This document shows, piece by piece, positions 8,602-16,733 of a stretch of 64,000 nucleotides of DNA. The notes below the pieces were generated by a model. It did no database searches, was not told the DNA's origin, and worked only from the letters and a program-made list of their open reading frames with translations. A program made the translations under genes and the position numbers. Origin of the DNA: Paludibacterium sp. B53371 (GTDB lineage: Bacteria > Pseudomonadota > Gammaproteobacteria > Burkholderiales > Chromobacteriaceae); NCBI RefSeq assembly GCF_018802765.1, contig NZ_CP069163.1, positions 248,001 to 312,000 of the forward strand, written 5' to 3'. Position 1 is the first letter of the stretch; the number at the start of each line of letters is the position of its first letter.

Positions 8602-8973
8602 TCAATGCTGGTCGAGATCAAACGGCATGAATTGCTCGCGCTCCAGCGGTTCTTCCACCATGTCGGAGACCACGCCGTGCAGATGGATCTCGAACCACTG
8701 GGTGAACAGGCTGGCGCTCAAGGGGCTCGGCCACAGGCCCGGGTCTTCGCACCAGTCGGCCAGCTCGGCCTGAAACATCGTCTGGTAGTGTTCGGCGATG
8801 AATTCCGCCAGCTCGTCACCGTGATCGACCGCGGGAACCAGCAGGGCATTGCTGCCGGCCTGCAGGGCGGACAGGGTCGGCGGGGTGTCGAAACCGCCCG
8901 GCAGGCTGTTGAGCCAATCCAGAAAGGGTTGCTGGGGACGGAGGATGATGACACTGCGATTGACTTCGTACAT
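8602..8973 (-). CDS. Conserved hypothetical protein, 123 aa
   Basis: I do not recognise a named family. The protein begins MYEVNRSVIILRPQQPFLDWLNSLPGG and is acidic, with many Asp/Glu/His and Trp residues. It has no signal peptide, no membrane helix and no obvious cofactor motif, so it is probably a small cytosolic protein. The start lies 12 bases downstream of the stop of the TonB-like gene on the same strand, so the two probably share a transcript. Third-position G/C use is like the neighbours, which supports real coding. Function unknown. Confidence 0.75.
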   Translation of the reverse strand: MYEVNRSVIILRPQQPFLDWLNSLPGGFDTPPTLSALQAGSNALLVPAVDHGDELAEFIAEHYQTMFQAELADWCEDPGLWPSPLSASLFTQWFEIHLHGVVSDMVEEPLEREQFMPFDLDQH

Positions 8974-8985
8974 GTGGTTTCCTGG

Positions 8986-9771
8986 TTATTGCACCGACAA
9001 CTCATTGCCGGTGGTGAAATGCCATTTTCGCCGGATTTCCAGTGAGCGCGCCTGAGCGGCCAGTTCCGGCGGGAAGGGGGCAAACGGGGCGGCCAGACGG
9101 ACGATGCGCTGAGCGGCCTCGTCCAGAATCTGGTTGCCGGAGCTGCGGCTGATGCTCAGCGCGGCCAGCGTGCCGTCGGCGTTGATCACGACACTGAGGG
9201 TCGGACCGCCGGTCAGCCCCTGGTTGCGCGCTTCCTGCGGGTAGTTCAGGGCGCCGATCCTTTCCATCTTGCCCGCCCAGTCGTCCATATACTGCCGCCA
9301 CATATAGCCGCGTGCCGAACTGCCGTACACCAGTCGACCGGGAGGCGGTGTCTGCGGTGACGTATTGCCGGCTTCCGTCGAGATCTGGGACAACAGCGAG
9401 GCGACGGACACCCCTTTGGCCGCAGGGGGCGCAAGCTGCGGCGCCACCGCTTGAGCGATGGGCGCCGGCTGCGGCTTTGCCGCCAGCTGACGGAGGTGAC
9501 GTGTCTGCGGCTTGCCGGTGGCGGCGGGCGGTGTGTCGGCCGGCTGCATGGCCATGGCCGCTGCGGGCGGCGTTCCCATGTCGCCTGTGGTGGCAGGAGG
9601 AGGGGGCTGCAAGGTCAGCTGGAGCGGAATGGTCTGAGTGAATCGCGGGGAATGGGCCGGAACGCCAGGCAGGAGCATCAGCAGCAAATGCACGGCAGCC
9701 GACAGCAGCAATGCCGTCAACAGTGGCCAGGCACGAGTCAGGTGATGGGTGTGATGCGGGGCTGAGGGCAT
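8986..9771 (-). CDS. TonB-family C-terminal domain protein (energy transducer-like)
   Basis: A 261-residue protein with one N-terminal membrane anchor (about 14-36: LLTALLLSAAVHLLLMLLPG). A proline/alanine/glutamine-rich linker that could span the periplasm follows (about 45-150). The C-terminal TonB-like domain (about 170-255) contains YPQEARNQGLTGGPTLSVV and a SSGNQILDEAA segment. TonB proteins pass proton-motive force from ExbBD to outer-membrane receptors. No exbB/exbD or receptor gene is adjacent, so it may be a stand-alone TonB homologue used for another envelope task. The ATG at 9771 gives the expected short cytoplasmic tail; the frame stays open upstream, so the start is not certain. 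Confidence 0.82.
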   Translation of the reverse strand: MPSAPHHTHHLTRAWPLLTALLLSAAVHLLLMLLPGVPAHSPRFTQTIPLQLTLQPPPPATTGDMGTPPAAAMAMQPADTPPAATGKPQTRHLRQLAAKPQPAPIAQAVAPQLAPPAAKGVSVASLLSQISTEAGNTSPQTPPPGRLVYGSSARGYMWRQYMDDWAGKMERIGALNYPQEARNQGLTGGPTLSVVINADGTLAALSISRSSGNQILDEAAQRIVRLAAPFAPFPPELAAQARSLEIRRKWHFTTGNELSVQ

Positions 9772-10001
9772 GTCCGGTCCGGGTGGTCGATCACGTGGAA
9801 GCGACCGTGGCTCAATGGATTGATTGGCGATATTTTTCCAGAAGACTGGCCTGCCTCCAAGCGATTTTTCATAGCAGAGGCGGCTGTCGGCCGGGCGGGG
9901 CGGCGGCCTTGCCGGTCCGATGCTTTCAGGCCGGCAAGGAGCCGGGCATAATCCCAGCTTGCGCCATCCCCGGTGTGCGGGGGGCATTCAAGAAAGATGG
10001 C
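9772..10001. other. Divergent intergenic region, no gene seen
   Basis: This 230-base gap separates the divergently transcribed TonB-like and DUF167 genes. The open frames crossing it are shadows or overlong extensions. It should hold promoters for both genes, but I could not pick a convincing -35/-10 pair. Confidence 0.4.
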
Positions 10002-10304
10002 ATGAAATCCTGGCTGAAACCCACGGAAAACGGATTCAATCTGACCCTGCATGTCCAGCCCGGGGCGAAAAAGACGGAAGTCAGCGGCGAGCATGGCGAG
10101 GCCTTGAAGATCAGGCTGGCCGCACCACCGGTCGATGGCAAGGCTAACGCGGCCTTGTTGCGCTGGCTGTCAGACCGTTTTGATCTGCCGCAGAGGGCGG
10201 TCGAGCTGCTCAGCGGCGACAAGAGCCGGCACAAGATTGTCGCCATCCGTACCGACTGCTCTGAGACCGAGCTGATGGACAGACTGGGCGTGCCGCAAGA
10301 CTGA
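10002..10304 (+). CDS. DUF167 / YggU family protein
   Basis: A 100-residue protein of the UPF0235/DUF167 (YggU) family, known structurally but without a firm function. The family signature is clear: VQPGAKKTEVSGEHG near residue 20, then IRLAAPPVDGKANAALLRWLS and LLSGDKSRHKIV. The ATG at 10002 gives the usual N-terminus (MKSWLKP). Longer in-frame starts would run into the promoter region of the divergent TonB-like gene and were rejected. In other genomes the gene often lies with yggT and proC, which are absent here. Confidence 0.88.
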   Translation: MKSWLKPTENGFNLTLHVQPGAKKTEVSGEHGEALKIRLAAPPVDGKANAALLRWLSDRFDLPQRAVELLSGDKSRHKIVAIRTDCSETELMDRLGVPQD

Positions 10305-10305
10305 C

Positions 10306-10752
10306 TCAGGCCCCCGGCTTGTGCTCGTCCCCCGGACGCTGCAGCTGACTGGACGGGTCATCGACGCGGTGAAACTCACCCTCGATGACGTCATCGTCCA
10401 TCGGGCGGGTCGGCTGAGCGGGGGGCATTTGCCATTGTGGTCCCTTGAGCGGCAGGAGCAACAAAATGGCGGCAATCTCGCTCAGTACACCGGGGATGAT
10501 GAACAGGACGCCTGCCAGAGCGTAGCGAAGCGGCCAGAGCAGACTGTAGATCGACACGTCGCCGCCCTGACGCATCAGGCTGCCCAGGGTCAGCAAGGCG
10601 CCAACTTTCTGGTTGCGCAGCATCCAGCTGCCCAGCATGGCGCTCAACAGCAGATACAGCAGGGTGGCCATCAGGCCGATATGACTGGCCAGGCTGACGA
10701 GAAGCAGGATCTCGATGACCGGCAGAAGCAAAATCAAAAGGAGGATGGGCAT
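10306..10752 (-). CDS. fxsA: FxsA family inner-membrane protein
   Basis: A 148-residue membrane protein of the FxsA family, whose E. coli member interferes with F exclusion of phage T7 when overproduced. It starts MPILLLILLLPVIEILLLVSL, the typical FxsA opening, with a glutamate inside the first hydrophobic segment. More hydrophobic stretches follow at about 25-45 and 75-100, then a polar C-terminal tail. Its stop directly faces the stop of the DUF167 gene (convergent, one base apart). Its start is only 15 bases from the divergent cutA start, so the two promoters must overlap the opposite coding sequences. Confidence 0.88.
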   Translation of the reverse strand: MPILLLILLLPVIEILLLVSLASHIGLMATLLYLLLSAMLGSWMLRNQKVGALLTLGSLMRQGGDVSIYSLLWPLRYALAGVLFIIPGVLSEIAAILLLLPLKGPQWQMPPAQPTRPMDDDVIEGEFHRVDDPSSQLQRPGDEHKPGA

Positions 10753-10767
10753 GATGGAGTGTTCGCC

Positions 10768-11091
10768 ATGAAAGCGTTGCTGGTGTTTTGTAATGTGCCG
10801 GATCGGGCGCAGGCCGAACGTATCGCCGAGGCGCTGGTGGCCGGGCAGTGGGCCGCGTGCGTCAACATTCTGGCGCCTTGCCGTTCGGTCTATCGCTGGC
10901 AGGAGGCGGTGACATCCGCCGATGAAGTCCCGCTGCTGATCAAGACCACCGAAGCAGCCTACCCGTATCTCGAGCAGCAATTGCGCGAGCTACACCCCTA
11001 TCAGGTACCGGAAATCATTGCTTGCGACATCGCGGCAGGCCTGCCTGATTACTTAACATGGGTAGGCGAGTCGGTTTTTTCAAGGGCATGA
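10768..11091 (+). CDS. cutA: CutA1-type divalent cation tolerance protein
   Basis: A 107-residue CutA1 protein, a trimeric ferredoxin-like fold. It has been linked to divalent-metal tolerance, but its biochemical role remains unclear. Family motifs are visible: FCNVPDRAQAERIAEALV, then AACVNILAPCRSVYRW (with the conserved Cys and Tyr-Arg-Trp), LLIKTTEAAYPYLEQQL, and the closing HPYQVPEIIA. GGAG at 10756-10759 is the probable ribosome site. It is divergent from fxsA. Confidence 0.93.
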   Translation: MKALLVFCNVPDRAQAERIAEALVAGQWAACVNILAPCRSVYRWQEAVTSADEVPLLIKTTEAAYPYLEQQLRELHPYQVPEIIACDIAAGLPDYLTWVGESVFSRA

Positions 11092-11152
11092 AAATGGTCT
11101 GAGAGCCGCGCCAATACAATGGCATTGGGGTGAGGGTGTAGGAAAAAAATCG

Positions 11153-11181
11153 TTGACATTTCAAAAATCGGTCATTATAGT
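11153..11181 (+). promoter_or_regulatory. Sigma70-type promoter of the tRNA-Lys cluster
   Basis: A perfect -35 (TTGACA, 11153-11158) and a -10 (TATAGT, 11176-11181) are separated by 17 bases. They lie 13 bases before the first tRNA-Lys. Such a near-consensus promoter fits a highly expressed stable-RNA unit. Confidence 0.8.
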
Positions 11182-11194
11182 TGCGGTCTCTCGG

Positions 11195-11270
11195 GGGTCG
11201 TTAGCTCAGCCGGTAGAGCAGCGGACTTTTAATCCGTTGGTCGCAAGTTCGAATCTTGCACGACCCACCA
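11195..11270 (+). tRNA. tRNA-Lys (UUU)
   Basis: A 76-base tRNA with encoded CCA. The acceptor GGGTCGT pairs with ACGACCC, and the D arm TTAGCTCAG and T arm GTTCGAATC are standard. The anticodon loop CTTTTAA reads TTT. It is the first of three tandem lysine tRNAs. Confidence 0.97.
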
Positions 11271-11293
11271 GAGAAAACAGCAGTGCCCGAAGG

Positions 11294-11369
11294 GGGTCGT
11301 TAGCTCAGCTGGTAGAGCAGCGGACTCTTAATCCGTAGGTCGAAAGTTCGAATCTTTCACGACCCACCA
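11294..11369 (+). tRNA. tRNA-Lys (CUU), copy 1
   Basis: A 76-base tRNA with encoded CCA and the same acceptor as the preceding gene. The anticodon loop ACTCTTAAT gives CTT. It lies 23 bases after the UUU gene and is probably cotranscribed. Confidence 0.96.
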
Positions 11370-11454
11370 TCCTTCTAGCATCACTGTTGATGAGTAGTTA
11401 CTTATCTTGCGCAAGCCAAGACAATCTGTTAAAGTCTCACTTCGCAAGTACACC

Positions 11455-11530
11455 GGGTTGTTAGCTCAGTTGGTAGAGCAGCGGACTCTTAATCCGTAGG
11501 TCGAAAGTTCGAGCCTTTCACAACCCACCA
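11455..11530 (+). tRNA. tRNA-Lys (CUU), copy 2
   Basis: A 76-base tRNA with anticodon CTT and encoded CCA. It differs from copy 1 by compensated changes in the acceptor (GGGTTGT/ACAACCC) and a few bases in the D and T arms. It is followed at once by a strong intrinsic terminator. Confidence 0.96.
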
Positions 11531-11541
11531 ATTTCGAAAAA

Positions 11542-11568
11542 AGCCCTGACAAACGTCAGGGCTTTTTT
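11542..11568 (+). terminator. Terminator of the tRNA-Lys cluster
   Basis: A 9-bp perfect stem (11542-11550 with 11555-11563), loop AAAC, and a T-run to 11568. The A-run on the other side lets it also stop the converging chaA transcript. Confidence 0.9.
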
Positions 11569-11586
11569 CATTCTACCTTGCCCGTC

Positions 11587-12672
11587 TCAGGGAAAGATTG
11601 TCAGAAACAGATAGGTCGCGAACAGCGCCAGGTGCACGACGCCCTGCAGGATGGTGGTGCGTCCGTTGCCCAGCGACAGGGTGGCGATCAGCAGAGACAG
11701 CACCAGCAGCACCGTCGATTTGGCGTCAATGCCCAGGGTCAGGGGCCAGCCATGGTAGATCGAGACGACGGCGACTGCCGGGATCGACAGGCCGATACTG
11801 GCCAGTGCCGAGCCCAGCGCCAGATTCAGGCTGGTCTGCAGCCGGTTGGCGCGGGCTGCGCGCCAGGCGGCCAGCCCCTCGGGCAGCAAGACGATGGCCG
11901 CAATGATCACCCCCACCAGCGCGGGGGGCGCACCCATGCCCGCCACCGCGGCCTCAATCTGTGGCGAGATTGCCTTGGCCAGCAGCACCACGGCCGCCAG
12001 CCCGGCGACCAGACAGGTCAGACTGATCAGCGTGACGCGTCCCGTGGGCGGCGCCGCATGGACGTGCTCGTTGCCTGCCCCCTCTTCCGGCAGGAAATAA
12101 TCCCGATGACGCACCGTCTGGATAAAGACAAAGGCGGCATACAGGACCACCGAGGCCACGGCGACAAAGCCGAGCTGGCGTGCGTTGTACAACGGTCCGG
12201 GCACGGTCGTGGTGAAATTCGGCAGGATCAGGGTCAGGGTGACGATCGCCGCCAGGGTCGAGAGGGCAGCGTTGACACCGAGCAGGCTGAAGCGCTGTTC
12301 ACCGAAGCGTTGCCCCCCCGCCAGCAGGCACAGGCCGACAATGCCATTGAGGATCAGCATCACCGTGGCAAAGATGGTATCGCGCGCCAGTGCGGAGGTG
12401 GCACTGCCGCCCGAGATCATCAGTGTCACGATCAGGGCGACCTCGATGGCGGTAATCGCCCCGGCCAGGACCAGGGTGCCGAAGGGTTCTCCGACTTTGT
12501 GCGCGACAACTTCGGCATGATGTACTGCTGCCAGCACACCGAACAATAAGCCGGCAGCAAGCAGGATGGGCCAGCCGCTCAGCAGGCCGGTGAATTTGCC
12601 GGCCAGCAGCAGCCAGCCTGTTGCCGGGGCGAGGAGGGTCCATATCGGGAGCGGAGAGGTGCGTGTCGTCAT
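11587..12672 (-). CDS. chaA: ChaA-type Ca2+(Na+)/H+ antiporter, CaCA superfamily
   Basis: A 361-residue polytopic inner-membrane protein with about 11 hydrophobic segments. The two inverted alpha-repeat motifs of cation/Ca2+ exchangers are present: VGEPFGTLVLAGAITAIEVALI (about 62-83, with the essential Glu residues) and LPEGLAAWRAARANRLQTSLNLALGSA with ASIGLSIP (about 265-305). The highly conserved NRLQTSLNLALGSALASIGL string matches ChaA. It probably exports Ca2+, Na+ or K+ in exchange for protons at alkaline pH. The ATG at 12672 gives MTTRTSPLPIWTL; an upstream in-frame methionine is possible but its extension is polar and unlike the family. Confidence 0.9.
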   Translation of the reverse strand: MTTRTSPLPIWTLLAPATGWLLLAGKFTGLLSGWPILLAAGLLFGVLAAVHHAEVVAHKVGEPFGTLVLAGAITAIEVALIVTLMISGGSATSALARDTIFATVMLILNGIVGLCLLAGGQRFGEQRFSLLGVNAALSTLAAIVTLTLILPNFTTTVPGPLYNARQLGFVAVASVVLYAAFVFIQTVRHRDYFLPEEGAGNEHVHAAPPTGRVTLISLTCLVAGLAAVVLLAKAISPQIEAAVAGMGAPPALVGVIIAAIVLLPEGLAAWRAARANRLQTSLNLALGSALASIGLSIPAVAVVSIYHGWPLTLGIDAKSTVLLVLSLLIATLSLGNGRTTILQGVVHLALFATYLFLTIFP

Positions 12673-12851
12673 GTTTTGATCCGTCTGATTGCGGGAAGGG
12701 GCGCGCTGGCCTGCTCGCGAACTGTAACTGATAATTGCATTTTGCATAACCTTAATGGCTTTGCTTTGCCAATGGTGTTATGGGGCCATTTGTCTCGACA
12801 ACCGCACTCGCGCATAATTCCATGATCAAAGCCAATAAAGGGAGTTTGCGC

Positions 12852-13175
12852 ATGAAATGTCACGCCTTGGGAGTATTGTTGCTGGCCATGACAGCCGGTG
12901 CCGTGGCCCAGTCCGTGGATGAGCAGCTCTTGGCTGCGCAGATGGCCTATCAGCAGGGCGATGCCCAGCTGACACAGGCGACCAATCGACGTGTACAGGC
13001 TGAGTCGGCCAAGCAGCTGGCCGATCAGCGACTGCTGGATGCGCAGGCGGCTGTCGAACGCAGCAATGCCGAGCTGGCCGCGGCCAAGGCCGCGGAAGAT
13101 GCCGCCAAGCAAACCATGGATACCCTGACCAGCTCGCTAAGTGAGGCCTGGAAACGCAAGGATGCCGGCCAGTGA
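12852..13175 (+). CDS. Small exported coiled-coil protein, unknown function
   Basis: A 107-residue protein with a Sec-type signal peptide (MKCHALGVLLLAMTAGAVAQ; likely cut after AVA). The mature part is almost entirely Ala/Gln/Glu/Lys helix with heptad-like spacing, predicted to form a coiled coil, and it lacks the lipobox Cys of Lpp. A ribosome site (AAAGGGAG, 12837-12844) favours the ATG at 12852 over longer starts. I do not recognise a family. It could be a periplasmic structural or stress protein, and nothing nearby clarifies its role. Confidence 0.75.
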   Translation: MKCHALGVLLLAMTAGAVAQSVDEQLLAAQMAYQQGDAQLTQATNRRVQAESAKQLADQRLLDAQAAVERSNAELAAAKAAEDAAKQTMDTLTSSLSEAWKRKDAGQ

Positions 13176-13194
13176 CCGTCAGGGCATGAAAAAA

Positions 13195-13216
13195 GCCGGC
13201 AACTGCCGGCTTTTTT
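13195..13216. terminator. Bidirectional terminator
   Basis: GCCGGC (13195-13200), loop AACT, GCCGGC (13205-13210), flanked by an A-run and a T-run. It serves the coiled-coil gene (+) and pyrE (-), which converge here. Confidence 0.85.
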
Positions 13217-13227
13217 GTACCCCGCGC

Positions 13228-13869
13228 TCAGCGAATGCCGTATCGCTGGCGGTAAGCCTGCACGGCACCCAGATGGTTCTGCAGGTCGGGACTTTGTTGC
13301 AGGTAGCCCAGCATGTCCTCCAGGGTGGCAATGGCTACCACCGGCAAGCCGAAGTCGCGGCTGACCTCCTGCACGGCAGACAATTCACCCTGACCCCGCT
13401 CCATGCGGTCAAGTGCGATGGCGACACCGGCCGGTTCGGCACCCGCCGCGCGGATCAGGTTGACGGACTCGCGCACCGAGGTGCCGGCGGAAATCACGTC
13501 GTCAATGATCAGCACCTTGCCTTGCAGCGGTGCGCCGACCAGCGTGCCGCCCTCGCCGTGATCCTTGGCTTCCTTGCGGTTGTAGGCAAATGGCACGTTG
13601 CGGCCACGTTCGGCCAGTGCCATGGCGGTCGCCGACGCCAGGATGATGCCCTTGTAGGCCGGGCCGAACAGCATGTCGAAGGCGATGCCGCTGGTTTCGA
13701 TCGACTGGGCATAAAAGCGCGACAGGGTCAGGGTCGACAGGCCGTCATTGAACAGCCCGGCATTGAAGAAGTAGGGGGAATCGCGCCCGGCCTTGGTGAC
13801 AAAGGCGCCAAAGCGCAAAACCTGCCGGTCCAGCGAAAATCGAATAAAATCGTGTCGGAAATTACTCAT
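13228..13869 (-). CDS. pyrE: Orotate phosphoribosyltransferase
   Basis: PyrE makes orotidine 5'-phosphate from orotate and PRPP in pyrimidine synthesis. The 213-residue length equals the usual bacterial enzyme. Visible are the N-terminal [24 protein letters not shown], the [14 protein letters not shown] loop with catalytic residues, and the PRPP-binding signature [16 protein letters not shown]. Two adjacent ATGs occur; the second (13869) has the better distance to the GAGG site on the minus strand and gives [11 protein letters not shown]. It is divergent from the exonuclease III gene, with about 65 bases between starts. Confidence 0.96.
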   Translation of the reverse strand: MSNFRHDFIRFSLDRQVLRFGAFVTKAGRDSPYFFNAGLFNDGLSTLTLSRFYAQSIETSGIAFDMLFGPAYKGIILASATAMALAERGRNVPFAYNRKEAKDHGEGGTLVGAPLQGKVLIIDDVISAGTSVRESVNLIRAAGAEPAGVAIALDRMERGQGELSAVQEVSRDFGLPVVAIATLEDMLGYLQQSPDLQNHLGAVQAYRQRYGIR

Positions 13870-13934
13870 CATTACCTCAAAAAACTGTCTGCATCGCACG
13901 CATGATGCCGGCAAGGATATCACGGGAGAGCCGC

Positions 13935-14717
13935 TTGCTTCGAATCGTTTCCGCCAACCTGAATGGCATCCGTTCTGCGGATAAAAAGGGCTTTTTCACC
14001 TGGTTGGCCGGCAGTGATGCCGACATCGTCTGCGTCCAGGAGCTCAAGGCGCAGCAGGCCGATCTGGCTCCGCACATGCTGGCACCTCCGGGATATCAGG
14101 GGTTTTTCCATCCGGCCGAAAAGAAAGGCTACAGCGGTGTCGGGCTGTACGCGCGCCGTGCGCCTGACAGGGTGCAAATCGGGCTCGGCATCGAGGATAT
14201 CGATGCGGAAGGCCGCTATTTGCGTGCCGACTTCGGCAAGCTGAGCGTGGTGTCGCTGTATCTGCCGTCCGGCTCCAGCAGCGAAGAGCGGCAGCAGGTC
14301 AAGTTCGCCTTCATGGCCCGCTTCCTGCCGGTCCTTGAGTCCTTGCGCGCGGAAGGTCGTGATCTGGTGATCTGCGGTGACTGGAATATCGCACACAACG
14401 AAATCGATTTGAAAAACTGGAAGGGCAACCTGAAAAACTCCGGCTTCCTGCCCGAAGAGCGTGCCTGGATGAGTGATCTGCTGGCGCGTGTCGGTTGGGT
14501 GGATACCTGGCGTACCCTGTACCCGGAAGTGCCGGGCTACACCTGGTGGAGCAATCGAGGGCAGGCCTATGCCAAGGACGTGGGATGGCGCATTGATTAT
14601 CAGCTCGCCACGCCGGAGATTGGCGCACTGGCCCGGCAGGCCTCGGTCTACAAGGACGAGAAGTTTTCCGACCACGCCCCGCTGATTGTCGACTACGACT
14701 ATCCGCACCAGACTTGA
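13935..14717 (+). CDS. xth: Exodeoxyribonuclease III
   Basis: An AP endonuclease/3'-5' exonuclease of base-excision repair, 260 residues if started at the TTG at 13935. That start gives [15 protein letters not shown], the conserved family N-terminus, and follows GGGAGA at 13924-13929. An ATG at 13902 would add 11 residues not typical of the family. Catalytic motifs are present: Asn8/Asn10 region, metal ligand Glu36 in [27 protein letters not shown], the W/R recognition region around [19 protein letters not shown], and SDHAPL with the general-base His near the C-terminus. Confidence 0.94.
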   Translation: MLRIVSANLNGIRSADKKGFFTWLAGSDADIVCVQELKAQQADLAPHMLAPPGYQGFFHPAEKKGYSGVGLYARRAPDRVQIGLGIEDIDAEGRYLRADFGKLSVVSLYLPSGSSSEERQQVKFAFMARFLPVLESLRAEGRDLVICGDWNIAHNEIDLKNWKGNLKNSGFLPEERAWMSDLLARVGWVDTWRTLYPEVPGYTWWSNRGQAYAKDVGWRIDYQLATPEIGALARQASVYKDEKFSDHAPLIVDYDYPHQT

Positions 14718-14725
14718 GGCATGCC

Positions 14726-15277
14726 ATGGCGACGCTGATCATTGTGCCGGGCTGGCAGGATTCCGGCCCGCAACACTGGCAGACCTTGTGGGAAAAGGGC
14801 TTCCCGGGTTGTCTGCGCGTGCGGCAGGCCGACTGGCAGCATCCGGATCGTGCCGCCTGGGTGCAGGGGCTGGACGACACGGTGCAGATGGCCGAGGACG
14901 AAATCGTGCTGGTGGCGCACAGCCTGGGCTGCATTACCAGCGTGCACTGGCTGGCCACGCTCAGCCTGCGGGCGCAACGCCGGGTGCGTGGTGTGTTGCT
15001 GGTGGCGCCGCCGGATGTGACTGGCGAGGGGTTTGTCGCCAATGTGCCGGCGAGCGGTTTTGCCCCGCAGCCCGACTGGCGGCTGCCGGCGCCCGCCATC
15101 GTGGTGGCCAGCAGCAATGACCCCTACTGCCAGATTGATCGTGCCGAGCGCATGGCCCAGTCATGGGGGGCTCACTTCGTGGATCTCGGCCCGGCCGGCC
15201 ATATCAATGCCGAAAGCGGTCTGGGAAGTTGGGAAACCGGCCAGCGCTTGTTGCAGCGACTGATTCTCGGCGACTAG
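14726..15277 (+). CDS. RBBP9/YdeN-family serine hydrolase
   Basis: A 183-residue alpha/beta hydrolase. The N-terminus LIIVPGWQDSGPQHWQ and the nucleophile elbow AHSLG (Ser at about 74) match the RBBP9/YdeN family. The later Asp (SSNDPYC) and His (PAGHINAESGLGSW) complete the triad. The biological substrate of this family is unknown in bacteria. The ATG at 14726 is preceded by TTGAGG at 14714-14719. It starts 8 bases after the exonuclease gene, so it is probably cotranscribed. Confidence 0.87.
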   Translation: MATLIIVPGWQDSGPQHWQTLWEKGFPGCLRVRQADWQHPDRAAWVQGLDDTVQMAEDEIVLVAHSLGCITSVHWLATLSLRAQRRVRGVLLVAPPDVTGEGFVANVPASGFAPQPDWRLPAPAIVVASSNDPYCQIDRAERMAQSWGAHFVDLGPAGHINAESGLGSWETGQRLLQRLILGD

Positions 15278-15301
15278 CGGCGCTGTGCCGATTGTTTGGT
15301 G

Positions 15302-16141
15302 CTAGCGGGCAACAGGGCGGGCCGGGTCGGCGCACCACTCGCTCCATGAGCCCGGATACAGCCGGCTGCCATGCAGACCGGCAATTTCCATTGCCAGCAG
15401 GTTGACGCAGGCGGTGACGCCGGAACCGCACTGATGGACGATGTCTTCGGCGGTCCGTTCCTCGCCCAGCAGGCCCTGCCATTCCTGGCGCAGCGTTGCC
15501 GCATCCTTGAAGCGGCCCTGCGCGTCGAAGTTGTCGCGGAAAAAGCGGTTGATGGCGCCGGGGATGTGTCCGCCGACCGGATCGAGTGTTTCGCCGATAC
15601 CGGCGAAGCGCTCCGCCGACCGGGCATCGATCACCGTGAATTGCGGATTGTCCAGGTTTTCCAGAACCTCCTCGACCTGCACCGTCGCAGCGTGGCTGGC
15701 GCGCATGGCAAAGCGCCGGGTGTGGCGCGCCGGCTGGTGTGTGTCCAGTGTGCCGCCGGCGGCGAGCCAGGCCGGCAGGCCGCCATCCAGCACGGCAACC
15801 CGGTCGTGCCCCAGCCAGCGCAGCAGCCACCAGGCGCGGGCCGCATACTGGCACTGGCCATCGTCGTAGACCACGACCTGGGTACTGGCGCTGATGCCGC
15901 GCGCGCCGAGATCGACGGCCAGTCGCTGACCGTCCGGCAGCGGATGGCGGCCGTTCTGGCCGGTCTTGCTGCCCGACAGATGGTAATCGAGGTGCAGGTA
16001 ATGGGCTTCGGGAAGGTGTCCCTGGCGCCAGGCGGCTTCGCCGGCTTCCGGCTCGTTCAGGCTGAAACGGCAATCCAGAATGACCCATTCCGGGCGGCGC
16101 TGGGTGAGCAGCGCTTCGGCGCTGATGAGGGTCTTGAACAT
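15302..16141 (-). CDS. sseA: Thiosulfate/3-mercaptopyruvate sulfurtransferase (two-rhodanese-domain)
   Basis: A 279-residue protein with two rhodanese domains. The N-terminal one (about 1-130) is inactive, with Asp-Asp-Gly-Gln in its loop. The C-terminal one (about 155-279) carries the active Cys238 in the loop CGSGVTA. The CGSGVT form is typical of 3-mercaptopyruvate sulfurtransferases, which move sulfur from mercaptopyruvate to thiols or cyanide. The CRFSLNEPEAGEAAWRQGHL motif near the start is also typical. It converges with the hydrolase gene upstream. Confidence 0.9.
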   Translation of the reverse strand: MFKTLISAEALLTQRRPEWVILDCRFSLNEPEAGEAAWRQGHLPEAHYLHLDYHLSGSKTGQNGRHPLPDGQRLAVDLGARGISASTQVVVYDDGQCQYAARAWWLLRWLGHDRVAVLDGGLPAWLAAGGTLDTHQPARHTRRFAMRASHAATVQVEEVLENLDNPQFTVIDARSAERFAGIGETLDPVGGHIPGAINRFFRDNFDAQGRFKDAATLRQEWQGLLGEERTAEDIVHQCGSGVTACVNLLAMEIAGLHGSRLYPGSWSEWCADPARPVAR

Positions 16142-16201
16142 GGGGGGCTCTCCTGACGGTTCAGGAAAGCCTATCCAGCTGCGGGCCGTTCGGCAAGCCT
16201 G

Positions 16202-16606
16202 TCAGCCGCCGGGCAGGGCAGCACGCAGGCGCTCGGCCAGGTCTGAGGGGGCGCTGCGCTTGCTGTCGCGAGCGGCGGTGGCCCAGATCGGCGCCGGAAA
16301 GTGAGCATCGTCGGCAAAGCGCGGGATGACGTGCCAGTGCAGGTGCGGCACCATATTGCCCAGCGAGGCCAGGTTGATCTTGTCGGGGTTGAGAACTTCG
16401 CGCACGGCGCGTTCGGTATGCATCAGCCAGGCAAACAGGTGCTGGCGATCTGCTTCGCTCAGGTCCGACATTTCCTTGATGTGCTGTTGCCAGATGATGC
16501 GGCAAAAGCCAGGATAGACAGGGTCATCAACCAGTATCACGCGCAGTTTTTCGTCGCGGAATAACACGGTTTCCTCGCCGGGAAAACAAAGCTCGCAATT
16601 CAACAT
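16202..16606 (-). CDS. HIT-family nucleotide-binding protein
   Basis: A 134-residue histidine-triad protein. The active-site motif HLHWHVIPRF (about 95-104) gives the H-x-H-x-H triad that hydrolyses nucleotide phosphoramidates or similar bonds. A Cys-x-x-Cys near the N-terminus (CELCFPGEE) may be a zinc site. The substrate is unknown. The ATG at 16606 (MLNCELC) follows GGGTGA by six bases on the minus strand; an in-frame TTG at 16621 would add five residues. It is divergent from the CNNM-type gene. Confidence 0.88.
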   Translation of the reverse strand: MLNCELCFPGEETVLFRDEKLRVILVDDPVYPGFCRIIWQQHIKEMSDLSEADRQHLFAWLMHTERAVREVLNPDKINLASLGNMVPHLHWHVIPRFADDAHFPAPIWATAARDSKRSAPSDLAERLRAALPGG

Positions 16607-16733
16607 GTTATTGTCACCCAATCAAATTAAGGTATCCTAACATAGGCTTCCTGAATCTGAACGATTCGCAAGTATCAAATGCGGATGCCGGATTCTTTCG
16701 GGGAAGCCGCAAATTCCGAGCAAGGATAGTGTT

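Noticed and set aside
11153-11338. Plus-strand open frame across the first two tRNA-Lys genes
   Set aside because: It consists of translated tRNA sequence and promoter; the tRNAs explain it.
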